Positions 1-8,303 of a DNA stretch of 64,000 bases are shown piece after piece. Both the position numbers and the translations under genes were made by a program. Numbering within the stretch: the first letter of the stretch is position 1; every line of letters starts with the position of its first letter. Source of the stretch: an uncultured Clostridia bacterium (GTDB taxonomy: Bacteria; Bacillota; Clostridia; Lachnospirales; Lachnospiraceae); the NCBI GenBank assembly GCA_946403295.1, contig CAMIZL010000010.1:1-64000 (forward strand), read 5' to 3'. Below the pieces are notes generated by a model. The model saw only the letters and a program-made list of their open reading frames with translations, was not told the DNA's origin and did no database searches.

Positions 1-2
1 GT

Positions 3-587
3 ACGAGCGAGCATTCGATGATCGGACGTTATATCGACACGATCGTCGGCGAGGAGACACTTCCTCATACACTTACAAGCTATTCACCCTGCTTCCGTAA
101 GGAAAAAGGTGCTCACGGCATAGAGGAGCGCGGCGTATACCGCATCCACCAGTTCGAAAAGCAGGAGATGATCGTTATCTCCAAGCCCGAAGAGAGCATG
201 ATCTGGTATGACAAGCTCTGGAAGAACACCGTTGATCTCTTCCGCAGCATGGACATCCCCGTACGTACACTCGAGTGCTGCTCGGGAGATCTCGCTGATC
301 TCAAGGTTAAGTCCTGTGACGTTGAGGCATGGTCACCCCGTCAGAAGAAATATTTCGAAGTCGGAAGCTGCTCAAATCTCGGCGATGCCCAGGCACGTCG
401 TCTCGGCATCAGAGTTGCCGGAGAGGGCGGACGCAAGTATTTCGCACACACCCTCAACAACACCGTGGTTGCTCCTCCCAGAATGCTTATCGCACTTCTC
501 GAGAACAACCTCAACGAGGACGGCTCGGTACGCATTCCCGAAGTTCTTCGTCCTTACATGGGAGGAAAGTCGCTCATCACACCGTGA
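3..587 (+). CDS. serS: Seryl-tRNA synthetase, C-terminal part (5' end outside window)
   Basis: Cytoplasmic class II aminoacyl-tRNA synthetase that charges tRNA-Ser with serine. The reading frame is open to the window edge, so only about the last 195 residues are present. The visible part carries the class II catalytic core: the motif 2 stretch with CFRKEKGAHG, the QFEKQEM segment, the serine/ATP pocket around VKSCDVEAWSPRQKKYFEVGS, and a motif 3-like end with LNNTVVAPPRMLIALLENN. The ATG at position 18 is internal to the protein and is not the start. A strong intrinsic terminator follows 30 bases downstream, so this is the end of its transcription unit. Confidence 0.95.
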   Translation, partial: TSEHSMIGRYIDTIVGEETLPHTLTSYSPCFRKEKGAHGIEERGVYRIHQFEKQEMIVISKPEESMIWYDKLWKNTVDLFRSMDIPVRTLECCSGDLADLKVKSCDVEAWSPRQKKYFEVGSCSNLGDAQARRLGIRVAGEGGRKYFAHTLNNTVVAPPRMLIALLENNLNEDGSVRIPEVLRPYMGGKSLITP

Positions 588-618
588 CGACCGTCGCCCC
601 GAAACATATCAAAAATGG

Positions 619-650
619 GCCTCGCTGCTTATACGGCAGCGGGGCTTTTA
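619..650 (+). terminator. Intrinsic terminator after serS
   Basis: Ten-base-pair GC-rich stem (619-628 with 636-645, one G-U pair), seven-base loop, followed directly by TTTT. It separates serS from putP. Confidence 0.85.
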
Positions 651-683
651 AATATGCAGCGATTCTTATGTACTTCATAATCC

Positions 684-712
684 TTGAAAACATTTGAAAA
701 AACCATTATACT
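684..712 (+). promoter_or_regulatory. Promoter of putP
   Basis: TTGAAA at 684-689 and TATACT at 707-712 are separated by exactly 17 bases. This is a good sigma-A-type promoter 50 bases upstream of the putP start. Confidence 0.7.
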
Positions 713-761
713 TTTAGGAGTGTGTGATTTGTTCCACCAGTATAAATGAGGAGGGAATTAT

Positions 762-2264
762 ATGAGCAGAGAAACACTCGAGATCATCGCGTTTGTGCTC
801 TACCTTGCGGTGGTTCTGTGCGTCGGCGTGGTCTTCTTCCTGAAGGGCAGGAAATCTCTTGGCGGCGAGAAGGAATATTTCCTTGGAGGCCGTAAGCTTA
901 ACGGCTGGGTAGCGGCATTGTCGGCGGGTGCATCCGACATGAGCGCATGGGTTCTTATGGGGCTCCCCGGATCCATTTACTTATGCGGTATGGGTCAGGT
1001 TTGGATCTCAATCGGTCTTTTTATCGGTACAATCCTTGCATGGATCTTCGTGGCTCCGAGGCTTCGCAGATTCTCCATCGAGTCAAACGATTCGATCACG
1101 ATCCCGCAGTATCTTACAAACAGATTTAAGTCAAACAATCGTCTTTTACTTATAGTCTGTGCCGTTATCTTCCTTGTTGCGTATTGTATATATGCGGCAT
1201 CGAGTATCGTTGCCTGCGGCGAACTTTTCAATACGGTATTCGGATTTGATAAAACATGGGCCATGATCGGTGCTACCGCGATCATCCTTGTTTATACATT
1301 CCTCGGCGGATTTAACGCCGTTTGTTGGACAGACTTCATTCAGGGCATGCTTATGCTGATCGCCCTCATGGCTGTTCCGATCATCGCATGCTTCGCAATG
1401 GGCGAAGCCGGTTTCACTCCCGTGGCGGCTGTCGTTACCGATGAGAATTATTACAACTTCCTTTCGAGCGGCAAATTTGACTGGAAGAGTATCTCGGACA
1501 TTCTTTCGGGACTCGGCTGGGGTCTCGGATATTTCGGAATGCCTCATATACTCGTAAGATATATGTCTATCCGTTCCGAGAAAGAGATGAAGAAGTCGAG
1601 AGTTGTCGGTATCTTCTGGACAGGTCTCATCATCCTTATGGCTTCCGTGGTTGCTCTGGTAGCACATGAATATCTCGGAAATGCTCTTGATTCGAGTTCG
1701 AAGGACCTCGTGTTCATACATATGGTTCGCGGTCTTATGCCCGCATTCATCGGCGGACTTCTCCTTTCCGCAATTCTTGCGGCTTCGATGAGTACGGCCG
1801 ATTCACAGTTGCTTACATCGGCATCGGCATTCTCGGCAGACGTATATAAGCCCATTTTCCGTAAGAACGCAAGCAGCAAGGAAATGCTTATTGTCGGCAG
1901 AGTGGTAGTTGCGATCATATCCGTTATCGCGCTTCTTATCGCAACAAGTCCCGCATGCTCGGGAATCATGAAACTCGTTTCGAACGCCTGGGGTGCTTTC
2001 GGTGCCGCGTTCGGACCTTCGATATTGCTTTCGCTTTACTGGAAACGCTTCACGTATAAGGGAGCTCTTGCCGGTGTTGTCGTTGGATTTGTCGTTGACA
2101 TCGTTTGGTTGATATTCTTATTCCCGATCACAAATGTCTACGAGATCATCCCCGGATTTATCGCCGGTCTCATCGCAGCTGTTCTTGTAACGCTTATGAC
2201 CAAGAAACCTTCGGCTGAAGTAGAGCAACTCTTTGACAACGCTTCCGTCAAAAGAGAAGATTGA
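762..2264 (+). CDS. putP: Sodium/proline symporter PutP (SSS family)
   Basis: Inner-membrane Na+-coupled symporter of the sodium:solute symporter family, most likely taking up proline. At 500 residues it has the usual PutP length and about 13 hydrophobic segments. Family signatures are visible: FFLGGRKLNGWVAALSAGAS near residue 40, the DMSAWVLMGLPGSIY segment that in PutP lines the Na+/proline site, and the ILAASMSTADSQLLTSAS stretch near residue 340 (the core helix 8 Na+-site region). The start has a GAGGAGG ribosome site 749-755 and its own promoter. Its stop overlaps the TTG codon at 2261, so the next gene is probably translated from the same message. Exact substrate (proline versus another solute) is inferred from family similarity. 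Confidence 0.93.
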   Translation: MSRETLEIIAFVLYLAVVLCVGVVFFLKGRKSLGGEKEYFLGGRKLNGWVAALSAGASDMSAWVLMGLPGSIYLCGMGQVWISIGLFIGTILAWIFVAPRLRRFSIESNDSITIPQYLTNRFKSNNRLLLIVCAVIFLVAYCIYAASSIVACGELFNTVFGFDKTWAMIGATAIILVYTFLGGFNAVCWTDFIQGMLMLIALMAVPIIACFAMGEAGFTPVAAVVTDENYYNFLSSGKFDWKSISDILSGLGWGLGYFGMPHILVRYMSIRSEKEMKKSRVVGIFWTGLIILMASVVALVAHEYLGNALDSSSKDLVFIHMVRGLMPAFIGGLLLSAILAASMSTADSQLLTSASAFSADVYKPIFRKNASSKEMLIVGRVVVAIISVIALLIATSPACSGIMKLVSNAWGAFGAAFGPSILLSLYWKRFTYKGALAGVVVGFVVDIVWLIFLFPITNVYEIIPGFIAGLIAAVLVTLMTKKPSAEVEQLFDNASVKRED

Positions 2265-2272
2265 TAAACAAT

Positions 2273-3085
2273 ATGACTGATAAAGCTCGCGATCGCGCAT
2301 ATAAACGCAAGAAGAACATGACACCGTTTTGGGTGACTTTATGCTCTCTTCTTGTGCTCGGAGCGGTGATCGCGGGCTTTCTTTATGCGGGCGATCTGAT
2401 CGGAGATTCAGGCTCGGGGACGGCCGCGAAAGAAGGTGACGGGCCCGCCGTCAGGACGGATATCCCCGCCTATGACAGCGAGTTGATCTTCGGAGTGAGC
2501 CCCGACGCGGGTATCATCGATTCACTGATCCTCTGCAGACTGGATTCGGAAAAAGGGACACTCAGATTTGATCTTATAGATCCCGGAATGAGTTATAATA
2601 TGTCTGCGAGCCTGTACAGCGAACTCAGTCTGTTAAACATCAGGATCCCCCAGACCGGAAGATTCGGCGGGTTGATGGGGTATTGCTCGGAAGAGGGGGC
2701 ATTTGACGCGGGTCGCAAGATTGCCGCGGAACAGTTGGCTGTAGAGATAAAGCATTACAGCGCGTTTGACAGCAGAGACCTTGACGCATATATCGCAATA
2801 TCGGGGAAAGAAGGCGAAAAGTCACTCATGTTCAAGATCGAACCGTCCGATGCTAAGAGTTCATCGTACGGAACGGCCGGAACGATGATGGGATTTATAA
2901 AGGAATTTTTCGGTAAGGCGATCGAATCGGACAGAACCGTCGATGACAGGATGATATATCTTGAGGCGCTGGACGCGCTTGAAAACAGAGACATCACGGC
3001 GGAAACGGTCCCCGTAAAAAAGCACAATGAGACAATGGAGCTCGACATACAGGGCTGGCACAAAAAGGAATCGGGCAAAAAGTGA
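2273..3085 (+). CDS. Membrane-anchored extracytoplasmic protein, distantly LCP-like
   Basis: Unrecognised protein of about 270 residues. A short basic N-terminus (RDRAYKRKKN) precedes one transmembrane segment at about residues 19-41, so the remainder should lie outside the membrane. The outer part has a faint resemblance to LytR-CpsA-Psr domains: a strand reading DSLILCRLDSEKGTLRFDLID at the position of the LCP 'D-I-PRD' core, a glycine-rich helix start (FGGLMGYCSEEG), and an IKHYSAFD stretch. The arginines expected in an active LCP phosphotransferase are not evident. I chose ATG 2273 over TTG 2261, which overlaps the putP stop. It lies 8 bases after putP and is probably cotranscribed. Function unknown; the LCP link is inference only. 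Confidence 0.6.
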   Translation: MTDKARDRAYKRKKNMTPFWVTLCSLLVLGAVIAGFLYAGDLIGDSGSGTAAKEGDGPAVRTDIPAYDSELIFGVSPDAGIIDSLILCRLDSEKGTLRFDLIDPGMSYNMSASLYSELSLLNIRIPQTGRFGGLMGYCSEEGAFDAGRKIAAEQLAVEIKHYSAFDSRDLDAYIAISGKEGEKSLMFKIEPSDAKSSSYGTAGTMMGFIKEFFGKAIESDRTVDDRMIYLEALDALENRDITAETVPVKKHNETMELDIQGWHKKESGKK

Positions 3086-3171
3086 TCCGGAATGAATCGA
3101 TCCGGAAAGAAGCGATCGGAAAAGAGGCGATCGGAAAGAAGCAATCCGGAAAGAGACGATCCGGAAGAAAG
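3084..3171. repeat. Six imperfect 14-15 bp tandem repeats
   Basis: Six head-to-tail units based on GATCCGGAAAGAAGC start at 3084, 3099, 3114, 3129, 3143 and 3158. They begin in the stop codon area of the preceding gene and fill the leader of the next one. Read as protein they would give a highly charged, unlikely N-terminus, which argues that they are untranslated. Confidence 0.85.
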
Positions 3172-3196
3172 TAACCGGCAGGAAGAGGGCATACAA

Positions 3197-3649
3197 ATGA
3201 TCAAAGACAGAAAAAAACTCATTCTTTTGATAAAAGCGGCGGTACTGCTTGCGGTAGCGGCAGCGGTCTTTTTTGCCGGCAAAGAGGTCGGAGCGTCGAC
3301 GACGGGCCCCGGAAGCCAGTCGGATCCGCTTGTGACGCTTAGTTACCTTGAAAAAAGGCTCAAAGAGGGCGGAACGACGGGAAACTCTTATGACGGAGCT
3401 TCTTTTACGGAAGTATCGTTTTCGGCAGGCGAAAAACTGATGCTTGATGACGGAGCCGAAGCTGTCGTCATACGCGGAAACGGATCGGTCATCGGGCAGG
3501 GGCTTGTAAATCTGACTACGGGAGAATTGTTCAAAGAAGGAACAAGTGTCGTTTTATATTCGGATTTTCTTGCGGCAGGCACAAAGTGCGGAATAAAAGC
3601 CTCGGGAACGATGAAAGTCTATGTAAAAGGCGGTTATTCCATCGATTGA
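3197..3649 (+). CDS. Small membrane-anchored protein of unknown function
   Basis: About 150 residues: a basic start MIKDRKK, one transmembrane/signal segment at roughly residues 8-27, then an extracytoplasmic domain rich in Gly, Thr and Ser. The C-terminal part (GAEAVVIRGNGSVIGQGLVN, then TGELFKEGT and KCGIKASGTMKVYVKGGY) looks like a small all-beta fold. I place the start at ATG 3197 because GGAAGAGGG sits 7 bases before it. The frame extends upstream to ATG 3092, but that stretch is made of short tandem repeats. No family was recognised. Position behind putP and another anchored protein suggests an envelope role, but this is not shown. Confidence 0.65.
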   Translation: MIKDRKKLILLIKAAVLLAVAAAVFFAGKEVGASTTGPGSQSDPLVTLSYLEKRLKEGGTTGNSYDGASFTEVSFSAGEKLMLDDGAEAVVIRGNGSVIGQGLVNLTTGELFKEGTSVVLYSDFLAAGTKCGIKASGTMKVYVKGGYSID

Positions 3650-3679
3650 CAGATTCCGGTCGATATTGATATGTGCACA

Positions 3680-3711
3680 TTTCACAAAAAGAGTATCTCA
3701 TTTTTGTGAAA
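3680..3711. promoter_or_regulatory. Perfect 11-bp inverted repeat upstream of the sugar ATPase gene
   Basis: TTTCACAAAAA (3680-3690) is repeated in inverse orientation at 3701-3711 around a 10-base centre. There is no U-run after it, so it looks more like an operator or processed RNA stem than a terminator. It lies 101 bases upstream of the ATPase gene start. Confidence 0.45.
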
Positions 3712-3811
3712 ATATAACATGGTTAGAGTGAAGATATTCGTGTATTATTTATAAAGATGTGTCCGAACGTCGACGCTTTATGCGTATTTAATCTAAGGAG
3801 GAAGTAATATC

Positions 3812-4918
3812 ATGGCAAGTTTGTCATTAAAGAACATCCAGAAGGTTTATCCCAACGGCTTCGTAGCAGTTAAGGATTTTAATCTTGAGATTGAAGACAA
3901 AGAATTTATCATTTTCGTAGGCCCTTCGGGTTGCGGAAAGTCAACAACACTTCGTATGATCGCAGGTCTTGAGGAGATCACCCAGGGTGAGCTTTGGATC
4001 GGCGACAAGATGATGAATGATGTAGAGCCCAAGGACAGAGATATCGCAATGGTATTCCAGAACTACGCTCTTTATCCTCATATGTCAGTTTACGATAACA
4101 TGGCATTTGGTCTTAAGCTTCGTAAGACTCCCAAGGCAGAGATCGATAAGCTCGTTCATGAAGCAGCTAAGATCCTCGGTATCGAGAACCTTCTTGATCG
4201 TAAGCCCAAGGCTCTTTCCGGTGGACAGAGACAGCGTGTTGCCATGGGTCGTGCAATCGTTCGTAATCCTAAGGTATTCCTTATGGATGAGCCTCTTTCA
4301 AACCTTGATGCTAAGCTTCGTGTACAGATGCGTATCGAGATCTCCAAGCTTCACCAGAGACTTGAAACAACCATCATCTACGTTACACATGACCAGACAG
4401 AGGCTATGACACTCGGTACCCGTATCGTAGTTATGAAGGACGGTGTTATCCAGCAGGTTGACACACCTCAGAACCTTTACGATTCACCTCAGAACCTCTT
4501 CGTTGCAGGTTTCATGGGTTCACCTCAGATGAACTTCATCGACTGCGAAGTTGGTCCCGAAGGCAAGACACTTACATTCGGTTCGAACACCATCCAGGTT
4601 CCCGAGCTCAAGGCAAAGAAGCTTGCTGACGCAGGATATCCCGGCAAGACAGTTGTTCTTGGTATCCGTCCCGAGGATGTTAAGGATGAAGAGATGTTCA
4701 TCAGCAACTCACAGGGCAGCACGATCGATGTTATGGTACGTGTATACGAGCTCCTTGGTGCAGAAGTATTCCTTTACCTCGATGTTGATCAGTTCGAGAT
4801 CACAGCACGTGTTAATCCTCGTACAACAGCAAGACCCGGCGATAACATCAAGGTTGCATTCGATCTCAGCAAGATCCACGTATTCGACAAAGAGACCGAG
4901 CAGATCATCACTCACTAA
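3812..4918 (+). CDS. Sugar ABC transporter ATP-binding protein, MsmX/UgpC type
   Basis: Cytoplasmic ATPase that powers carbohydrate importers of the CUT1 class. At 368 residues it has the expected two parts. The first is an N-terminal nucleotide-binding domain with Walker A GPSGCGKST (about residue 37), Q-loop FQNYALYPHMSV, signature LSGGQRQRVAMGRA, Walker B VFLMDEPLSNLDA and switch HDQTEAM. The second is a C-terminal OB/TOBE-type domain typical of MalK/UgpC/MsmX. No permease or binding-protein gene is adjacent. In Gram-positive bacteria such a lone ATPase (MsmX of Bacillus) often serves several sugar transporters, and I infer that here. Start has AAGGAGG upstream; a perfect-stem terminator follows. 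Confidence 0.93.
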   Translation: MASLSLKNIQKVYPNGFVAVKDFNLEIEDKEFIIFVGPSGCGKSTTLRMIAGLEEITQGELWIGDKMMNDVEPKDRDIAMVFQNYALYPHMSVYDNMAFGLKLRKTPKAEIDKLVHEAAKILGIENLLDRKPKALSGGQRQRVAMGRAIVRNPKVFLMDEPLSNLDAKLRVQMRIEISKLHQRLETTIIYVTHDQTEAMTLGTRIVVMKDGVIQQVDTPQNLYDSPQNLFVAGFMGSPQMNFIDCEVGPEGKTLTFGSNTIQVPELKAKKLADAGYPGKTVVLGIRPEDVKDEEMFISNSQGSTIDVMVRVYELLGAEVFLYLDVDQFEITARVNPRTTARPGDNIKVAFDLSKIHVFDKETEQIITH

Positions 4919-4950
4919 TTACAGATCAAAGTTCCATAATGGATTTGAGA

Positions 4951-4982
4951 AGCCCCGCGGATCATCCCGCGGGGCTTTCCTT
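4951..4982 (+). terminator. Intrinsic terminator after the sugar ATPase gene
   Basis: Perfect 10-bp stem (AGCCCCGCGG at 4951-4960 with 4967-4976), six-base loop, then a T-rich tail TTCCTT. Confidence 0.85.
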
Positions 4983-5048
4983 GTGTGATAAGTGAATGAT
5001 ATCTGTCGCAATCCGTGTAGGAGACGACCTGCCGAACCTGTGCAGGAT

Positions 5049-6413
5049 CTACTTACGCATATCCTGAGTTCCGAGCCACTCGAGGTAAGGCTCGGGATCG
5101 ATGTAGACGCCGTTTGAGACGACTCCGAAGTGGAGGTGAGGGCCGGTTGAAACGCCGGTGGAACCGCACAAAGCGATGGTCTGGCCCTGATCCACGTGAT
5201 CGCCCTCGGAAACGAGAAGCTTCGAAGCATGACAATAAACGGTCATGAAATCGTTACCGTGATCGATGCGGACGTAATTGCCGCCGGAAGCGTTGTAGCT
5301 TGCCGCAACTACCGTTCCGGAAAGAACGGCTACGATGGGAGCACCGAACTGTCCGCCGATATCCCAGCCCTTGTGGTAGGTCGAGGCGCCCTTTTTGGGT
5401 GCGACTCTGTAACCGAATCTCGAATAGGTTGTGTGATCTCCGGGAAGCGGCCATATCATGCTGAAAGGATCATACTCTTCCTTGATCACGATGTTTGCAT
5501 ATTCCTCGGAATAATCTTTGAGGGCAACGGCTGCTGCTGCAGCGTCCTCGCGACGCTTCTTTGCTTCTGCTTCTTTGCGGAGTCGTTCTTCCTCTTCCTT
5601 ACGCTTGCGCTCTTCTTCGGCAACACGTTTCTCCTCGTCCTCGATTATCTGCTCGATCTCGGCTTCCTCGGAAGCGATCTTGTCGATGTAGTCGAAGAGC
5701 AGTTCGTCCGCGATCCCGAGCTCTTCGGTCACGCGTTCGATCTCCTGTTGCTTCAGGTCCATGAGTTCCTCGAGTGTATCCTGCTCGAGGACGGCGCTTT
5801 CTTCCATGTGGTTGAGCTCTTCGAGAGATATTTCGAGGAGAGCCTTTTGGTCGGCTTCTTCCTGCTCATATTCCTTAAATCTCTCATAGAGGGAATTGTC
5901 GTATTTATGTATCTGTGAAAGATATTCCACGTGGTTGAGCAGGTCGGCAATACTTGACGATTCAAGCATAACGTCGAGGATCGAGGGCTCACCGTTCTCG
6001 TAGAGGTAGCGTACCCTTGCTTTCATTGTCTCGTACTGACTGTTCTTCTTTTCTGTGGCTCTGTTTAGGGCCTTTTTCGTCTTTTCGAGTTTTTTGGTCG
6101 TTGTTTCGATATCCTGCCTGAGTTCGAACAGCCTTAATGATATCTCGTTGAGTGACAGGTCGAGTTCCATGATGTAGGATTCGATGTCCGCTTTCTTCTC
6201 TTTGAATTCCTTTACTGTTTGCTCGGCTTGTTTACGGGCGTCTTCATACTCTTTTTTTCTGTCCTTGGCTTCCTGTAACTTCTTTTCATAAGCAGCTTTC
6301 GCATCCGAGGATTCATCCGCGGAAGTTCTTGAGAAGGGGACAAAACAGGCGCAGAAGAGCGCGATCATGATGATGATCGAAGTTATTCTCTGAAAGATGC
6401 TTCTCTGCTTCAT
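5049..6413 (-). CDS. Secreted coiled-coil M23 peptidase (FtsEX partner type)
   Basis: Extracytoplasmic murein hydrolase of 454 residues. A signal peptide/anchor at residues 12-30 is followed by a very long charged coiled coil (about residues 35-305, rich in Lys, Glu, Arg). The C-terminal lysostaphin-like M23 domain follows (about 335-445). Zinc-site motifs are present: HKGWD, HGNDFMTVYCH and the terminal HLHFG. The architecture matches EnvC/PcsB-type regulators, but this one keeps the metal ligands, so it is probably an active endopeptidase. It starts 6 bases after ftsX with AAGGAG upstream. The ftsE-ftsX-peptidase order strongly suggests that FtsEX controls it during division or wall growth. 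Assignment to that role is by context. Confidence 0.9.
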   Translation of the reverse strand: MKQRSIFQRITSIIIMIALFCACFVPFSRTSADESSDAKAAYEKKLQEAKDRKKEYEDARKQAEQTVKEFKEKKADIESYIMELDLSLNEISLRLFELRQDIETTTKKLEKTKKALNRATEKKNSQYETMKARVRYLYENGEPSILDVMLESSSIADLLNHVEYLSQIHKYDNSLYERFKEYEQEEADQKALLEISLEELNHMEESAVLEQDTLEELMDLKQQEIERVTEELGIADELLFDYIDKIASEEAEIEQIIEDEEKRVAEEERKRKEEEERLRKEAEAKKRREDAAAAAVALKDYSEEYANIVIKEEYDPFSMIWPLPGDHTTYSRFGYRVAPKKGASTYHKGWDIGGQFGAPIVAVLSGTVVAASYNASGGNYVRIDHGNDFMTVYCHASKLLVSEGDHVDQGQTIALCGSTGVSTGPHLHFGVVSNGVYIDPEPYLEWLGTQDMRK

Positions 6414-6419
6414 AATGCT

Positions 6420-7340
6420 TTACTCCTTGACGGCGATCTTTTTAAGCTGCCTTCTGAGCGTCATGTTGCTTCCTATAAGACCGATGCCTATACCGATCGC
6501 TGCGGTCACCGGAATGAGGATCTTCATGACTTCAGCCTTTTCGAGGAACGAAACGAGGGAAAATACGGAAGAGAACTTCTCGGTGAGGAGCGCGGTCATG
6601 TTGTCGTAGAAGAAGAAAAATATCGCTGTGGGGATCCCGGCACCGAAAAGCCCGATCAGCATACCTTCCACGATGAAGGGGATCCTTATGAATATATCCG
6701 TGGCGCCGATAAGCTTCATGATCGAGATCTCCTGTTTCCTGACCGAAACACCGGTTGAGATCGTGATACTGATAAGGAAGACCGCAACAAGAAGAAGCAC
6801 AACGATGATCACGATCGACACCGTTGCGAGCACGGTGTTGATGCCGGTAAGACCTTCGGAGATATCGGTTGTGTCGTTGACTTTTCTTACTCCTTCGAGC
6901 CCCGACGCATATGTGACAAGTTCTTTCTGCATCTCGGGATCGTTAAGATATACGGTAAATGAAGAAGAATCCTTGAGAGGGTTGTCGTCGCCGAATGTCG
7001 CGATCATCTCGGGAGTGAGGTGTTCGGATTTGTATTTCTCCCATGCTTCATCGCCCGAGGTAAATGTAACTTCGCTGACTTCGGCACGCTTACGGAGTTT
7101 CTCTCCGATCGAGTCGATCTCTTCGTAGCTGATGCCGTCGTCAAAGAAGATGGTCAGGCCAACGGTGTTTTCGGCTTCTCTGACCATATGATTAAAGTTC
7201 GAAAGGACTATATAGAAGATTCCGAACAGGAACAGACATGCCGCCATGGTTGCTATGGAAGCAAGCGAGAACATCCTGTTCCTTGCGAGACCTGCGAAAC
7301 CCTGCCCGATCCCGTAAAAAAATGTTGAGATCCTACGCAT
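6420..7340 (-). CDS. ftsX: Cell-division ABC permease FtsX
   Basis: Integral membrane subunit of the FtsEX complex, about 306 residues. It has one N-terminal transmembrane segment (residues about 20-45) and an extracytoplasmic domain of roughly 110 residues. Three more transmembrane segments with the FtsX/MacB-like core (VSVRKQEISIMKLIGATD...) follow. I place the start at ATG 7340, preceded by AAGGCGGG at about 5 bases and overlapping the end of ftsE by 8 bases. A GTG at 7364 is in frame but less well supplied. It transmits ATP hydrolysis by FtsE to an extracytoplasmic hydrolase, here most likely the M23 protein encoded next. Confidence 0.93.
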   Translation of the reverse strand: MRRISTFFYGIGQGFAGLARNRMFSLASIATMAACLFLFGIFYIVLSNFNHMVREAENTVGLTIFFDDGISYEEIDSIGEKLRKRAEVSEVTFTSGDEAWEKYKSEHLTPEMIATFGDDNPLKDSSSFTVYLNDPEMQKELVTYASGLEGVRKVNDTTDISEGLTGINTVLATVSIVIIVVLLLVAVFLISITISTGVSVRKQEISIMKLIGATDIFIRIPFIVEGMLIGLFGAGIPTAIFFFFYDNMTALLTEKFSSVFSLVSFLEKAEVMKILIPVTAAIGIGIGLIGSNMTLRRQLKKIAVKE

Positions 7341-8064
7341 GTGAATACCCGCCTTTTTTATCACTCTTTAATACGCCCTTGTTGAGGGTGATGACGCGCT
7401 TTTGCATCATGTCGACGATCTCTTTGTTATGAGTAACGACGACAACGGTCGTTCCGCGTCTGTTTACTTCCTCGAGGAGCCTCATTATCTCGAGGGAGTT
7501 CTTGGGATCGAGGTTTCCTGTGGGCTCGTCGGCAAGCAGCATGACAGGATTGTTAACGAGCGCTCTCGCGAGAGCCACACGCTGCTGTTCACCGCCCGAA
7601 AGCTCATCGGGATAGCTTTTGTATTTGTCCGCAAGTCCGACGATCGAAAGGATCCTCGGAACGTCGCGCTCGATCTGTTTCTTCGGAACCTGTGTGACGC
7701 GCTGCGCAAATGCGACATTTTCATAGACATTTCTGTCCTTTAAAAGCCTGAAATCCTGGAATACGACACCGATGCTCCTGCGAAGCTTGCAGACTCCACG
7801 GGAACGCATCCTGCAGATGTTCCTGCCGTTGACCATTATGAGTCCGGATGTCGGCGTGATCTCACGAAGCAGCAGCTTTATGAGAGTCGATTTGCCGGAA
7901 CCGCTGCTTCCGACGATAAAGACAAATTCGCCTTTTCTGATCTTCAGATTCAGGTTCTTCACGGCATGAAGACCGTCGACGTAGTCTTTGGTAACGTTTT
8001 CGCATAATATAACGGGCGGGTCGATCGTTTCGTTTTCCGCTCTGTATAGATCAAATCTGTCCAT
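7333..8064 (-). CDS. ftsE: Cell-division ATP-binding protein FtsE
   Basis: Cytoplasmic ATPase of FtsEX, 243 residues. All nucleotide-binding motifs are present: Walker A GSSGSGKST, Q-loop FQDFRLL, signature LSGGEQQRVALARAL, Walker B VMLLADEPTGNLDP and the switch histidine in VVTHN. There is an unusually long N-terminal leader of about 18 residues (MDRFDLYRAENETIDPPV) before the normal FtsE start. The gene begins the reverse-strand ftsE-ftsX-peptidase operon, overlaps ftsX, and has its own promoter at 8133-8161. Confidence 0.94.
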   Translation of the reverse strand: MDRFDLYRAENETIDPPVILCENVTKDYVDGLHAVKNLNLKIRKGEFVFIVGSSGSGKSTLIKLLLREITPTSGLIMVNGRNICRMRSRGVCKLRRSIGVVFQDFRLLKDRNVYENVAFAQRVTQVPKKQIERDVPRILSIVGLADKYKSYPDELSGGEQQRVALARALVNNPVMLLADEPTGNLDPKNSLEIMRLLEEVNRRGTTVVVVTHNKEIVDMMQKRVITLNKGVLKSDKKGGYSHA

Positions 8065-8132
8065 AGTATCCTCTTGCGGTAAAGGCCTTTTTGGCCGAAC
8101 TCATTTTAATTGTGGTAAGCTCCCATATAATC

Positions 8133-8161
8133 ATTATCACAGAACACAGGGTTGTTCGCAA
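8133..8161 (-). promoter_or_regulatory. Promoter of the ftsEX operon
   Basis: On the reverse strand TTGCGA (8156-8161) and GATAAT (8133-8138) are 17 bases apart, about 70 bases upstream of ftsE. Confidence 0.55.
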
Positions 8162-8228
8162 GAAAATTTATATAAAAAAGATGCTTCAAAACATGTCTTT
8201 TGCGGAAATGCGGTAATGTTCTTTGCTA

Positions 8229-8257
8229 TTGAAAAAACATGCATGAACGCTTATAAT
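8229..8257 (+). promoter_or_regulatory. Promoter of mscL
   Basis: TTGAAA at 8229-8234 and a perfect TATAAT at 8252-8257 with a 17-base spacer, about 45 bases before the mscL start. Confidence 0.85.
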
Positions 8258-8303
8258 CTCTCTATGGAATCACCCTAAAAAAAGTTTAGAAAGGATGCGT
8301 ATC

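Noticed and set aside
5196-5918. 240-codon plus-strand frame opposite the M23 peptidase
   Set aside because: Its Leu/Phe-rich sequence is the mirror of the Glu/Lys coiled coil; no ribosome site.
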